This document shows positions 36,434 to 43,368 of a stretch of 64,000 nucleotides of DNA, in pieces; within the stretch, counting starts at the first letter, position 1, and every line of letters starts with the position of its first letter. Under the pieces are notes generated by a model that did not search any database, was not told where the DNA came from, and was given only the letters and a program-made list of their open reading frames with translations. Source of the stretch: Paenibacillus azoreducens (GTDB lineage Bacteria > Bacillota > Bacilli > Paenibacillales > Paenibacillaceae); assembly GCF_021654775.1 (NCBI RefSeq), contig NZ_AP025343.1:4927501-4991500 (forward strand). Direction: 5' to 3'. A program made the position numbers and the translations under genes.

Positions 36434-37132
36434 TTAGGCAGTCGTCTCTTCGCCTTGGTGAGCTTCCACCACAGCGTCAGCCATTTTGCCAGTCAGCAAT
36501 TTAACGGCACGAATCGCATCGTCATTACCAGGAATTACGTAGTCAATTTCGTCCGGATCACAGTTTGTATCAACGATACCAACAATTGGGATACCCAATT
36601 TGCGAGCTTCGGCAACTGCGATGCGTTCTTTGCGAGGATCAATGATGAACAAGGCGCTAGGCAGGCCTTTCATGTTCTTGATTCCGCCGAGGAATTTTTC
36701 AAGACGATCTTTCTCTTTGCGGAGAAGGATGACTTCTTTTTTAGGGAGAACAGCAAATGTGCCGTCTTCTTCCCATTTTTCGAGTTCTTTCAAACGATTG
36801 ATACGTTTTTGGATGGTTTCGAAGTTCGTCAAAGTTCCGCCGAGCCAACGTTGGTTGATGTAGTACATGCCGCAACGTTCAGCTTCTTCTTTGACGGAGT
36901 CTTGAGCTTGTTTTTTCGTGCCGACGAACAGGATTGTTCCGTTCTCTTCAGCAACGCTTTTAACGAAGTTAAAAGCTTCTTCGACCTTTTTAACTGTTTT
37001 TTGCAGGTCAATAATGTAAATTCCGTTTCTTTCAGTGAAGATATATTTATCCATTTTCGGGTTCCAACGACGTGTTTGGTGACCGAAGTGAACACCAGCT
37101 TCGAGAAGCTGTTTCATGGAGATAACTGCCAT
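36434..37132 (-). CDS. rpsB: Ribosomal protein S2
   Basis: 232 residues from ATG 37130-37132 ([27 protein letters not shown]); AGGAGGTG precedes it and an in-frame GTG two codons earlier overlaps that site. Full set of S2 features ([53 protein letters not shown]). Component of the 30S subunit. Expressed from its own promoter at 37255-37283. Confidence 0.98.
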   Translation of the reverse strand: MAVISMKQLLEAGVHFGHQTRRWNPKMDKYIFTERNGIYIIDLQKTVKKVEEAFNFVKSVAEENGTILFVGTKKQAQDSVKEEAERCGMYYINQRWLGGTLTNFETIQKRINRLKELEKWEEDGTFAVLPKKEVILLRKEKDRLEKFLGGIKNMKGLPSALFIIDPRKERIAVAEARKLGIPIVGIVDTNCDPDEIDYVIPGNDDAIRAVKLLTGKMADAVVEAHQGEETTA

Positions 37133-37254
37133 CTTCACACACCTCCTAAGTTTGGTTTTTTGTGTCCTCCGCTGTTTTCATTTCTCGTCAAGACTCTCCC
37201 TGAGGAAAGCACCCTTTACGAAATCCGACAGCGTGTGTTTTAACACCGTCATTT

Positions 37255-37283
37255 AATATACCATAAGTGAATGACCGATGCAA
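37255..37283 (-). promoter_or_regulatory. SigA promoter for rpsB
   Basis: Minus-strand TTGCAT (37278-37283), 17-bp spacer ending TGG, then TATATT (37255-37260), i.e. -35 plus extended -10. About 125 nt before rpsB. Confidence 0.7.
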
Positions 37284-37320
37284 CGCCTATTCACGGGATT
37301 TTCACGATTCGCCAGCAGCA

Positions 37321-37390
37321 AAATCCCCCACAAGGTGGAGCCTATGCTTCGATGCATATCCCACATACTTTGCGGGACCCCAAAAAACTT
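37321..37390. repeat. Dispersed repeat family 1, copy C (short, different centre)
   Basis: About 70 bp sharing the ends of copies A and B (plus strand ATACTTTGCGGGACCCC at the right; CCCCCACAAGG at the left), but the centre is a different small hairpin (TATGC..GCATA). It lies between the terminator at 37407-37451 and the rpsB promoter. The spacer 37133-37435 contains only these elements. Confidence 0.6.
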
Positions 37391-37406
37391 ATTCATTCTA
37401 TAATCT

Positions 37407-37451
37407 CAAAAAAACCGTCCGGCTGCAATGTAGCGTCAGCGGGGCGGTTTT
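37407..37451 (-). terminator. Rho-independent terminator of the flagellar/chemotaxis operon
   Basis: Minus-strand stem AACCGCCCCGCTG with CAGCCGGACGGTT (two mismatches), 11-nt loop, seven T residues. The upstream arm covers the last codons of the MltG-like gene. It is the first clear terminator after fliI. Confidence 0.85.
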
Positions 37452-38053
37452 GATGTGATTTTGCCGATAATGCTGTCGAAATCCTCGCCCGGCGCGAACT
37501 CATACGAACCGGAACGGATTTTGGTGCTCATCTTCTGGCCCCTTCCTTTTTGTACAAAAGCGGACGCGTCTGAAATAACCCCCGCCTTCTTCAATTGGTC
37601 GGCAACATCGGTCAAATTGCTGCCGTTCGCAATCTTCACGCTTACTGAAGGATCTGCCGGAGCGTTCGGAGTTTTGCCTTCTGACGGCCCCTCCGTTTTA
37701 GGTTTCCCCTTTTCGGCTTGCTGCTTCGGAGCTTCTGGCTGCTGCGGGGTCTGTGGCGCTTTAGCCGCATTTCCCGCTGCCGGAGCTTTGACGCCGTTTC
37801 CTTGCGGTTTCGAACTTTTGTCAATCATGCGCTGCTTCCATTCTTCCTCTGTCATCCGCTTGTCACCTGGGTCCACGACTTTCAGCTTCATAGCTTCGGC
37901 CTCTTCTTGCAGTTTTTCCTTTGTCAGCTGCCGGGCTTCCGGAACGATGGACGCTGCTTGATGTTCCGTCCCCGCATTCATTAACTGCAGCAAAAGAGCC
38001 CCGGCTAATAAACCGCTGCCGAGTCCGATCATAAAAGAGCGATTTTTAATCAC
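37436..38053 (-). CDS. Membrane-anchored protein with MltG/YceG-type LysM-like domain
   Basis: 205 residues: N-terminal membrane helix (about 7-25), a Lys/Pro/Ala/Gln-rich linker (about 60-135), then a roughly 65-residue C-terminal domain (VSVKIANGSNLTDVADQL ... SGSYEFAPGEDFDSIIGKI) resembling the N-terminal LysM-like part of the MltG transglycosylase. The catalytic MltG domain is absent, so it is probably a wall- or partner-binding protein. Its ATG overlaps the SwrB-like gene by 4 bp and it ends the operon. Function is unknown; a role at the flagellum-wall interface is inference from position. Confidence 0.75.
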   Translation of the reverse strand: MIKNRSFMIGLGSGLLAGALLLQLMNAGTEHQAASIVPEARQLTKEKLQEEAEAMKLKVVDPGDKRMTEEEWKQRMIDKSSKPQGNGVKAPAAGNAAKAPQTPQQPEAPKQQAEKGKPKTEGPSEGKTPNAPADPSVSVKIANGSNLTDVADQLKKAGVISDASAFVQKGRGQKMSTKIRSGSYEFAPGEDFDSIIGKITSKPPR

Positions 38054-38637
38054 AGCGATCCCTCCTGCTTGGCGAGCTGCAGTATGAGCTGTACCTCGCC
38101 CTTCTGCATTCCTACCCGTTTGGCAATCCCTTCTATTGATTTGCCTTGGGCGTGAAGTTCAAACAGTTCCGGATAACGCTCGCGGATCGAAGGCTCCAAG
38201 CCTTCCTCGGCAGAAGCTTCCGATTCGTTATGATCAGACTCATCCCCGGCACGGCTACCTTGGGTCCCCAGCGTTTCGGGAACGCTCTGCGGAGGCTGTG
38301 ACGCGGCGTGTTTGCTCCCCTCTTCCAAAGCCGCCATCCTTGCTTCATATTGAGCTTGCTGTTGTTCCAGCTGAATCATCCGCTGCCTCATTTCGACAAG
38401 CTGCTCCTGCTGTGCCAGCTGCTTTGAGGATGCTTCCTGCTTCATTTGGGCGATGAGCCCAACCAGTTCTTCATTTTCCCGTTCGATATCTGCGAAATAT
38501 TGCTCCAGCGTCGCTTCTACTTCTTGCACGATTTTGTCTTTGTCCGAAGAAGACTTATCTGCTTTCCGCTTAGGCAGCATAAGAGCATATACGATGGCGG
38601 CTGCGCCCAATATGGCGACTATAATCCATGGTTTCAA
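38050..38637 (-). CDS. SwrB-like coiled-coil membrane protein
   Basis: 195 residues: one N-terminal membrane helix (3-20), a basic patch, a long coiled coil (about 38-105, Glu/Gln/Lys-rich), an acidic disordered linker and a C-terminal helix-turn-helix-like segment (RYPELFELHAQGKSIEGIAKRVGMQKGEVQLIL). This architecture and the position after sigD and before rpsB match B. subtilis SwrB (YlxL), which promotes flagellar export apparatus assembly. Sequence identity to SwrB appears low, so I give no symbol. Confidence 0.7.
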   Translation of the reverse strand: MKPWIIVAILGAAAIVYALMLPKRKADKSSSDKDKIVQEVEATLEQYFADIERENEELVGLIAQMKQEASSKQLAQQEQLVEMRQRMIQLEQQQAQYEARMAALEEGSKHAASQPPQSVPETLGTQGSRAGDESDHNESEASAEEGLEPSIRERYPELFELHAQGKSIEGIAKRVGMQKGEVQLILQLAKQEGSL

Positions 38638-38716
38638 ACCCGTTGTTCTCCTTTAAGTCAATATGTTCTGATTAATTGATCGTAATCATAAGGGCTAACT
38701 TCTGGACAGCCATAAA

Positions 38717-39034
38717 TCAAAGAGAAACATCAAAACGGTGTCCCTTGTATGGGTGCTCCGCATCCTGATGATCTCCCTTTTCCTGCTTTGACTTTTGCGG
38801 GGAAGAACCATGCTTTGGGGAATTCCCCTTGTCCTTGCCTTCATCCCGCACGGCAGCATTCGCCGTTTCATCAACGCCCGTACTGCGCTGGCGGAGATTC
38901 TGCGTTTCCTTGAGCTGCTCTCCCGCCAGAAATTGCTGTTCTTGCGCAGTTCTGTGATGAACATCGGTTTGTATTTTCCCCGCCTCGGTCGTACGCGGAA
39001 TAGCGATTTGCATCTCCACCGATTTCATGCTCAC
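38717..39034 (-). CDS. Small hydrophilic protein of unknown function
   Basis: 105 residues from the GTG at 39032-39034, which has GGGAGGG 9 nt upstream; an ATG two codons earlier is too close to that site. It starts with a beta-like stretch (MKSVEMQIAIPRTTEAGKIQ), then a Gln/Glu helix and a charged, His/Lys-rich disordered tail. No membrane segment, no recognised family. It is in the sigD operon between the FapA-like and SwrB-like genes. The ordered N-terminal third suggests a genuine small gene; the role is unknown. Confidence 0.7.
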   Translation of the reverse strand: MSMKSVEMQIAIPRTTEAGKIQTDVHHRTAQEQQFLAGEQLKETQNLRQRSTGVDETANAAVRDEGKDKGNSPKHGSSPQKSKQEKGDHQDAEHPYKGHRFDVSL

Positions 39035-39093
39035 GGACATTCACCCTCCCGCAAATCAAATGTCAACCGTCTGAAAGCATTGATCCTGCTCGC

Positions 39094-40503
39094 TTAGATA
39101 TATGGAATCATCGAAATATCGCCCTCGTGAATCAGGAAGGAAACGCGTTCCGCCGGATCTTTGATGAACCGGGTATATCTGCCGATGACGATTTTGGATC
39201 CTCCATAGATCATTCTTATGACATCCACCTGCGCTTTTACGATATCTTCAAGCGTTTTTTCGATTTCAAGAATCCGTTCTTTTGCTTCCGTCTCTTCCCG
39301 CTGGGTCGATTTCTTCGTCGCATTCAATTTGACGCGAAGAGCGACCTTATCAGGCGTTAGTTGTCCCACGGCAGCCAGCTGGTTCAATAGATACAGCGCC
39401 TTGTCCGTCTTGTCGATCGCTTCTTTCAGCTGTTTGACCCGCGTGCGAAGTTCGGTTAACTCGTTCCTCAGCTCAGGCTGTACGCCTACTTCAATGGATG
39501 TTGTCGTGGACATGCTGTTTCCAATCGTGCGGGCCGTTACCCTCTCTCCCGCCTGAATGCTGCCACCCACGATCAATCCTTTGGTACCGTTGCAAATGAC
39601 ATTTTTTCCGGCCCGGATATTGGAATGCATGATGCTTTGCGATACAATCACCTCTTCGCCGGCAATGACGTTACCATCCTGAATAAAAGAGCTTTTGACG
39701 ATTTTCCCCGCCTTCACGCACCCCTTGTTGTAACCGATAATACCGCTTGTAATCTCGATGGAGCCTTCCGCTTCCAGTTCGGCGCCTTCAACGCCGCCGA
39801 CAACGCGGATATCGCCAGCCGCTTTGATCCGAAAGCCCGTCAATACGTTCCCGCGGACCACGACCGTCCCTACAAAGTCAATGTTGCCGACGCTGTAATC
39901 TACGTCCCCATTCACTTCATAAACCGGAAAAACATTGATTTTTCCTTTTTCCGTAATGGTTATCAGACCATCGATAGCCGAATACATCGCGGTTTGTTCA
40001 GGGTCAAGCACCACATTTTTTCCTACTCTAAAATAGGCTTCTTTTCCCGGCTTAAAAGGGATCATCTCTCCGGTAACAGAAGTGCCGGGTATTCCTGGCT
40101 GCGGCGGGATCCGTTTGGCGATTAGCTGCCCTTTCTTTACGTTGTTGAGGCTTAGAAGTTCCTTATAATCCACCTTCCCGTCCGCCGTTTCCAGCGGTCT
40201 TTGCTCCCGTTCGTTCCGAAGCTTAAAAGCGTATTCAATATAACCATCCTGACCGCCCACCGGCTGTACACCCATGGCAATCGGCGTACGGCCAAACATA
40301 TATTCCTGCGGATGGCTGGCAATCCGGCTGACGATATCCCTCTCGATCCCAAAAAGAATCTTATGACTGTGGAGGAACAACATTAGTTCGTCTTCTGTGC
40401 ATTTGAAACCCTCATCGCGTTTCGAAAATTGGATATAGGCAACACTGTTGTCATCCGAAAACGTGACATTTAAAAATGTTTCTAACGCAAATTGAGCTGT
40501 CAA
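39094..40503 (-). CDS. DUF342/FapA-family protein
   Basis: 469 residues with the family arrangement: N-terminal domain, central right-handed beta-helix of short repeats (VVVRGNVL, IRVVGGVEG, IEITSGIIG, VIVSQSIMHSN) at about 210-330, then a coiled coil (about 345-425) and a short C-terminal domain. FapA-type proteins have been linked to flagellar placement or surface polymers in some bacteria; in Bacillota the function is unsettled. TTG start after GGGGAGGAAAAGGG. It directly follows sigD, so it is expected in the motility operon. Confidence 0.85.
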   Translation of the reverse strand: MTAQFALETFLNVTFSDDNSVAYIQFSKRDEGFKCTEDELMLFLHSHKILFGIERDIVSRIASHPQEYMFGRTPIAMGVQPVGGQDGYIEYAFKLRNEREQRPLETADGKVDYKELLSLNNVKKGQLIAKRIPPQPGIPGTSVTGEMIPFKPGKEAYFRVGKNVVLDPEQTAMYSAIDGLITITEKGKINVFPVYEVNGDVDYSVGNIDFVGTVVVRGNVLTGFRIKAAGDIRVVGGVEGAELEAEGSIEITSGIIGYNKGCVKAGKIVKSSFIQDGNVIAGEEVIVSQSIMHSNIRAGKNVICNGTKGLIVGGSIQAGERVTARTIGNSMSTTTSIEVGVQPELRNELTELRTRVKQLKEAIDKTDKALYLLNQLAAVGQLTPDKVALRVKLNATKKSTQREETEAKERILEIEKTLEDIVKAQVDVIRMIYGGSKIVIGRYTRFIKDPAERVSFLIHEGDISMIPYI

Positions 40504-40534
40504 CCCTTTTCCTCCCCTCTATTCCTACAACGGT

Positions 40535-41323
40535 TTAATCATTTTGCAGCAGCAAATCCCGGTGTTTTTCCAGCGTCCCACGCAGCCTCAGAATGGCTTT
40601 GGAATGCAGTTGAGAAATTCTCGAAGGCGAAAGAGACATCACTTCAGCAATCTCGCTGAGCGACAAATCTTCATAATACAGCAAGGACACAACGGTTCGT
40701 TCTTTTTCGGTAAGTTTCTCAAGGCCTTTGATTAAAGACTCTTTTAAATAAAACTCGTTCACTTTGTAGTCCGGATTTTTAGCCTTATCGTCCACCATGA
40801 TGGAGAGCCTTGTTTCAGACTCTTCTTCCCTGATCGGATCCTCCAGTGAGCAAAGGGACATCACCGCCACCTCCTGCAGCATGTGTTGAAACTCTTTCTC
40901 GGAAACGTTCAGATAGTCGCTCATTTCGGCGTCCGTTACCGTACGCAGATGCTTCTGTTCCAGCTTTTGGTATGCTTCTTCTATTTTCTTGGCTTTTTCG
41001 CGGACGGAACGGGGTACCCAGTCGCCTTGGCGCAGGGAATCCAATATAGCCCCCCGCACCCGAAAGGAAGCATAGGTTTCAAACTGAAGTCCCCGTTTGT
41101 AATCAAACTTGTCAATCGCGTCAATCAGCCCCATAACGCCATTGCTCGCCAAATCATCCTTTGAGACATTTTTCGGCAGTCCGATCGCTAGTCGGCCGGA
41201 CACATAATCGACGATATGCAAATATTTTTCGATCAATTGTTTTTTGGCTTCCAAACTCCCATGTTCTTTCCACTCTTCCCAAAGCTCGGCGTGATTCAGA
41301 TGAGAAGTTTTACGATCGTTCAC
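40535..41323 (-). CDS. sigD: RNA polymerase sigma factor SigD (FliA/WhiG family)
   Basis: 262 residues from the GTG at 41321-41323, selected because GGAGGGTGAGG lies about 9 nt upstream; a GTG three codons earlier overlaps that site. Region 2 (YLHIVDYVSGRLA ... SNGVMGLIDAIDKFD), region 3 (RGAILDSLRQGDWVPRSVREKA) and region 4 (LTEKERTVVSLLYYEDLSLSEIAEVM...SRISQLHSKAI) are all intact. It directs late flagellar, motility and autolysin genes and is normally held by FlgM, which is not in this window. Confidence 0.97.
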   Translation of the reverse strand: MNDRKTSHLNHAELWEEWKEHGSLEAKKQLIEKYLHIVDYVSGRLAIGLPKNVSKDDLASNGVMGLIDAIDKFDYKRGLQFETYASFRVRGAILDSLRQGDWVPRSVREKAKKIEEAYQKLEQKHLRTVTDAEMSDYLNVSEKEFQHMLQEVAVMSLCSLEDPIREEESETRLSIMVDDKAKNPDYKVNEFYLKESLIKGLEKLTEKERTVVSLLYYEDLSLSEIAEVMSLSPSRISQLHSKAILRLRGTLEKHRDLLLQND

Positions 41324-41337
41324 TACCCTCACCCTCC

Positions 41338-41745
41338 TTATTTTTCTGTCAGGTGACGAACCGCTTGGGCCAATTCTTCAGGATCTTTTTTCGTGACTAG
41401 TTTCGGCGGATTGAGCGGAGTAAAAGCATCTTCGCTTCCAGATGACTGCTCTGGCTTTTGCTTCAAAAGCTCATTCAGCTCGTCGCTCTCGTCAGGAGTT
41501 GTCACATCGAACCGGGTTCCGGTTTCGCCAGCTTCCTCTCCGCCCTCTAGTGCCGCTCCGGCTGCCGGGGTACTGATCGACGCCCATGCCCACCGAAGCA
41601 GAAACGCAAGCAAAAACCACGCTGCAAATGATATCAGTCCGCGTATAACGCTGGTCATAAACAAATTATTCGTCAAAGAAAACAGCAGGGTAAAAATAAA
41701 CCCAATAATGCCAAACACCAGATTAAACAGCAGATTTCCTCTCAT
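41338..41745 (-). CDS. Small membrane protein of unknown function in the che-sigD interval
   Basis: 135 residues. Two N-terminal hydrophobic helices (about 5-25 and 32-52) separated by a short loop, then an acidic Ser/Glu linker and a C-terminal stretch (PPKLVTKKDPEELAQAVRHLTEK) that looks amphipathic. No recognised family; no counterpart between cheD and sigD in B. subtilis as I recall it. The ATG follows the cheD stop at once (ATGTAGCCATG), so it is translated by coupling. Membrane-anchored regulator or structural partner would be speculation. Confidence 0.75.
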   Translation of the reverse strand: MRGNLLFNLVFGIIGFIFTLLFSLTNNLFMTSVIRGLISFAAWFLLAFLLRWAWASISTPAAGAALEGGEEAGETGTRFDVTTPDESDELNELLKQKPEQSSGSEDAFTPLNPPKLVTKKDPEELAQAVRHLTEK

Positions 41746-41747
41746 GG

Positions 41748-42245
41748 CTACATTTCCTTTACACCTGTTTGTACACTGCGGATATACAATATTCCCGTAC
41801 TCGCATCCATTTCGATCGTACGTCCGTAGTTTCCGCCCGTGTCTTCAGCAATGAGCGGAATATGAAGTTCCGCCAGTTTCAACTTGCAGGATTCCACATT
41901 CCGCGGTCCAATCCTCATGGTGTCCCCGGTACCGGCAAATGCGAACATTTGCGATCCTCCTGCCATTTTGGCGACGATGCGCGAGGGGGAAGCACCTAGC
42001 TGCAAAAGCTTGTCCAAGAGCGCAGGCAGCGCCGTATCCGCATATTTTGCGGTATTAAGCTGGCCCTCGCGGGCGATGTCCGACGAAGGGAGCATTACAT
42101 GAGCCATTCCCGCTAGATTCAGCTGAGAATCGTACATCGTCAGTCCAACGCAGGAGCCGAGCCCGACCGTCCGGATGACTCCGGAATGCTGGATAACATT
42201 CAAATCGGCCATGCCTACTTTTACAACGCTTTGCTCTTCAATCAT
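41748..42245 (-). CDS. cheD: Chemoreceptor glutamine deamidase CheD
   Basis: 165 residues. Catalytic Cys32 in LGSCVGL and His49 in GMAHVMLPSS are in place. CheD deamidates receptor glutamines and, in Bacillus, binds CheC to raise its phosphatase activity. The start overlaps cheC by 8 bp, consistent with the CheC-CheD partnership. Confidence 0.96.
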   Translation of the reverse strand: MIEEQSVVKVGMADLNVIQHSGVIRTVGLGSCVGLTMYDSQLNLAGMAHVMLPSSDIAREGQLNTAKYADTALPALLDKLLQLGASPSRIVAKMAGGSQMFAFAGTGDTMRIGPRNVESCKLKLAELHIPLIAEDTGGNYGRTIEMDASTGILYIRSVQTGVKEM

Positions 42246-42864
42246 GATCCACCGGTACTCCCAATGATCGGAAAATCTTGGCGAATGAGTCGGGATCAGG
42301 AATCAGAAAAAATTGGCCCTCCACCTCATGATTGCCCTCAAGGAATGTCGTATCGATCAAAAGGGCATCGTCTCCCATTTGTCCGAACTGCAGCAGGCCG
42401 TAACTAAGGATCGCCCCAGCCATGTCCATTGCAAGTGCAGGGACGGTCGGGGACATGGCCAATTTCGTGAAATCGGCTAATGAGGATAAATAGGATCCCG
42501 CCAAAATATTACCGATCTCGCATAAGGCTGACTGCTCCATTTCATTAAGGAAGCCGTCTGTTTCGGGATGCATGCCAACCAGCCTTTTCAACAGGCCTTT
42601 GGCAGCATCAGGGGAAAGGATGAAAAACAGATTCCCCGGCGCATCCCCCTCTACCCTCAGGAAAATGGCAATAACAATCTGCTCGGCCCCTCCTACCATC
42701 TCGGAGATTTCTTCAAATGGCAGAAGCTGCACCTTTGGCACCGCCATGTCAACGGGCTTGTTCAGGAGCCGGGACAACGCGGTAGCAGCGTTGCCGGCAC
42801 CAATATTTCCAACTTCCCGCAAGACATCCATTTTGAACTCTTTAAAATGTTTAAAGACCTCCAC
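42238..42864 (-). CDS. cheC: CheY-P phosphatase CheC
   Basis: 208 residues of the CheC/FliY/CheX fold with two phosphatase signatures (D-LREVGNIGAGNAATAL near residue 14 and EMEQSALCEIGNILAGSYL near 107). It dephosphorylates CheY-P and contributes to adaptation together with CheD. GTG start after GAGGAATAGCCT, just after cheW. No C-terminal extension. Confidence 0.96.
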   Translation of the reverse strand: MEVFKHFKEFKMDVLREVGNIGAGNAATALSRLLNKPVDMAVPKVQLLPFEEISEMVGGAEQIVIAIFLRVEGDAPGNLFFILSPDAAKGLLKRLVGMHPETDGFLNEMEQSALCEIGNILAGSYLSSLADFTKLAMSPTVPALAMDMAGAILSYGLLQFGQMGDDALLIDTTFLEGNHEVEGQFFLIPDPDSFAKIFRSLGVPVDHD

Positions 42865-42867
42865 AGG

Positions 42868-43329
42868 CTATTCCTCTAAGCTTTCCAATTGAATGATTTC
42901 GTTTTTGTTCAGCACCTCGGACAGATTCAACATAATCAGCAGGCGGTCATCGCCGATTTTCGCTACCCCGTCCAGGTACTTCGCTTTAATGCCTCCCACC
43001 ACTTCAGGCGGCGTTTCGATTCGATCCTTCTGCAGATCAATAACGTCGTTCGCGGAGTCAACGATAAAGCCGACTTCCATGTCATTCACCGCAACGATAA
43101 TGATCCGGGTCTGATCGCTATATTCGCTTTCTTCCAATCCAAAGCGCCCGCGCAGATCGATTACCGGAATAACCACTCCGCGCAAATTGATGACCCCTTT
43201 CACAAACGCATAGGTTTTGGGGACTCTCGTTATAGGAAGCATGCGTTCGATCGTCTGAACCTTGTCTACTTCTATTCCGTATTCTTCGCTGCCCAGTTTA
43301 AATACGATGACTTTGATTTCCTCACTCAT
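42868..43329 (-). CDS. cheW: Chemotaxis coupling protein CheW
   Basis: 153 residues forming the CheW SH3-like double barrel: EEYGIEVDKVQTIERMLPITRVP, VKGVINLRGVVIPVIDLRGRFGL and VDSANDVIDLQ are typical. It links receptors to CheA. AAGGAGGTTTTTCTC precedes the ATG. It is located between cheA and cheC. Confidence 0.97.
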   Translation of the reverse strand: MSEEIKVIVFKLGSEEYGIEVDKVQTIERMLPITRVPKTYAFVKGVINLRGVVIPVIDLRGRFGLEESEYSDQTRIIIVAVNDMEVGFIVDSANDVIDLQKDRIETPPEVVGGIKAKYLDGVAKIGDDRLLIMLNLSEVLNKNEIIQLESLEE

Positions 43330-43368
43330 GAGAAAAACCTCCTTATAATGAATACAGGCTCGGACACA

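Noticed and set aside
37436-38053. Full MltG lytic transglycosylase
   Set aside because: The protein ends after the LysM-like module and lacks the catalytic domain with its active Glu.
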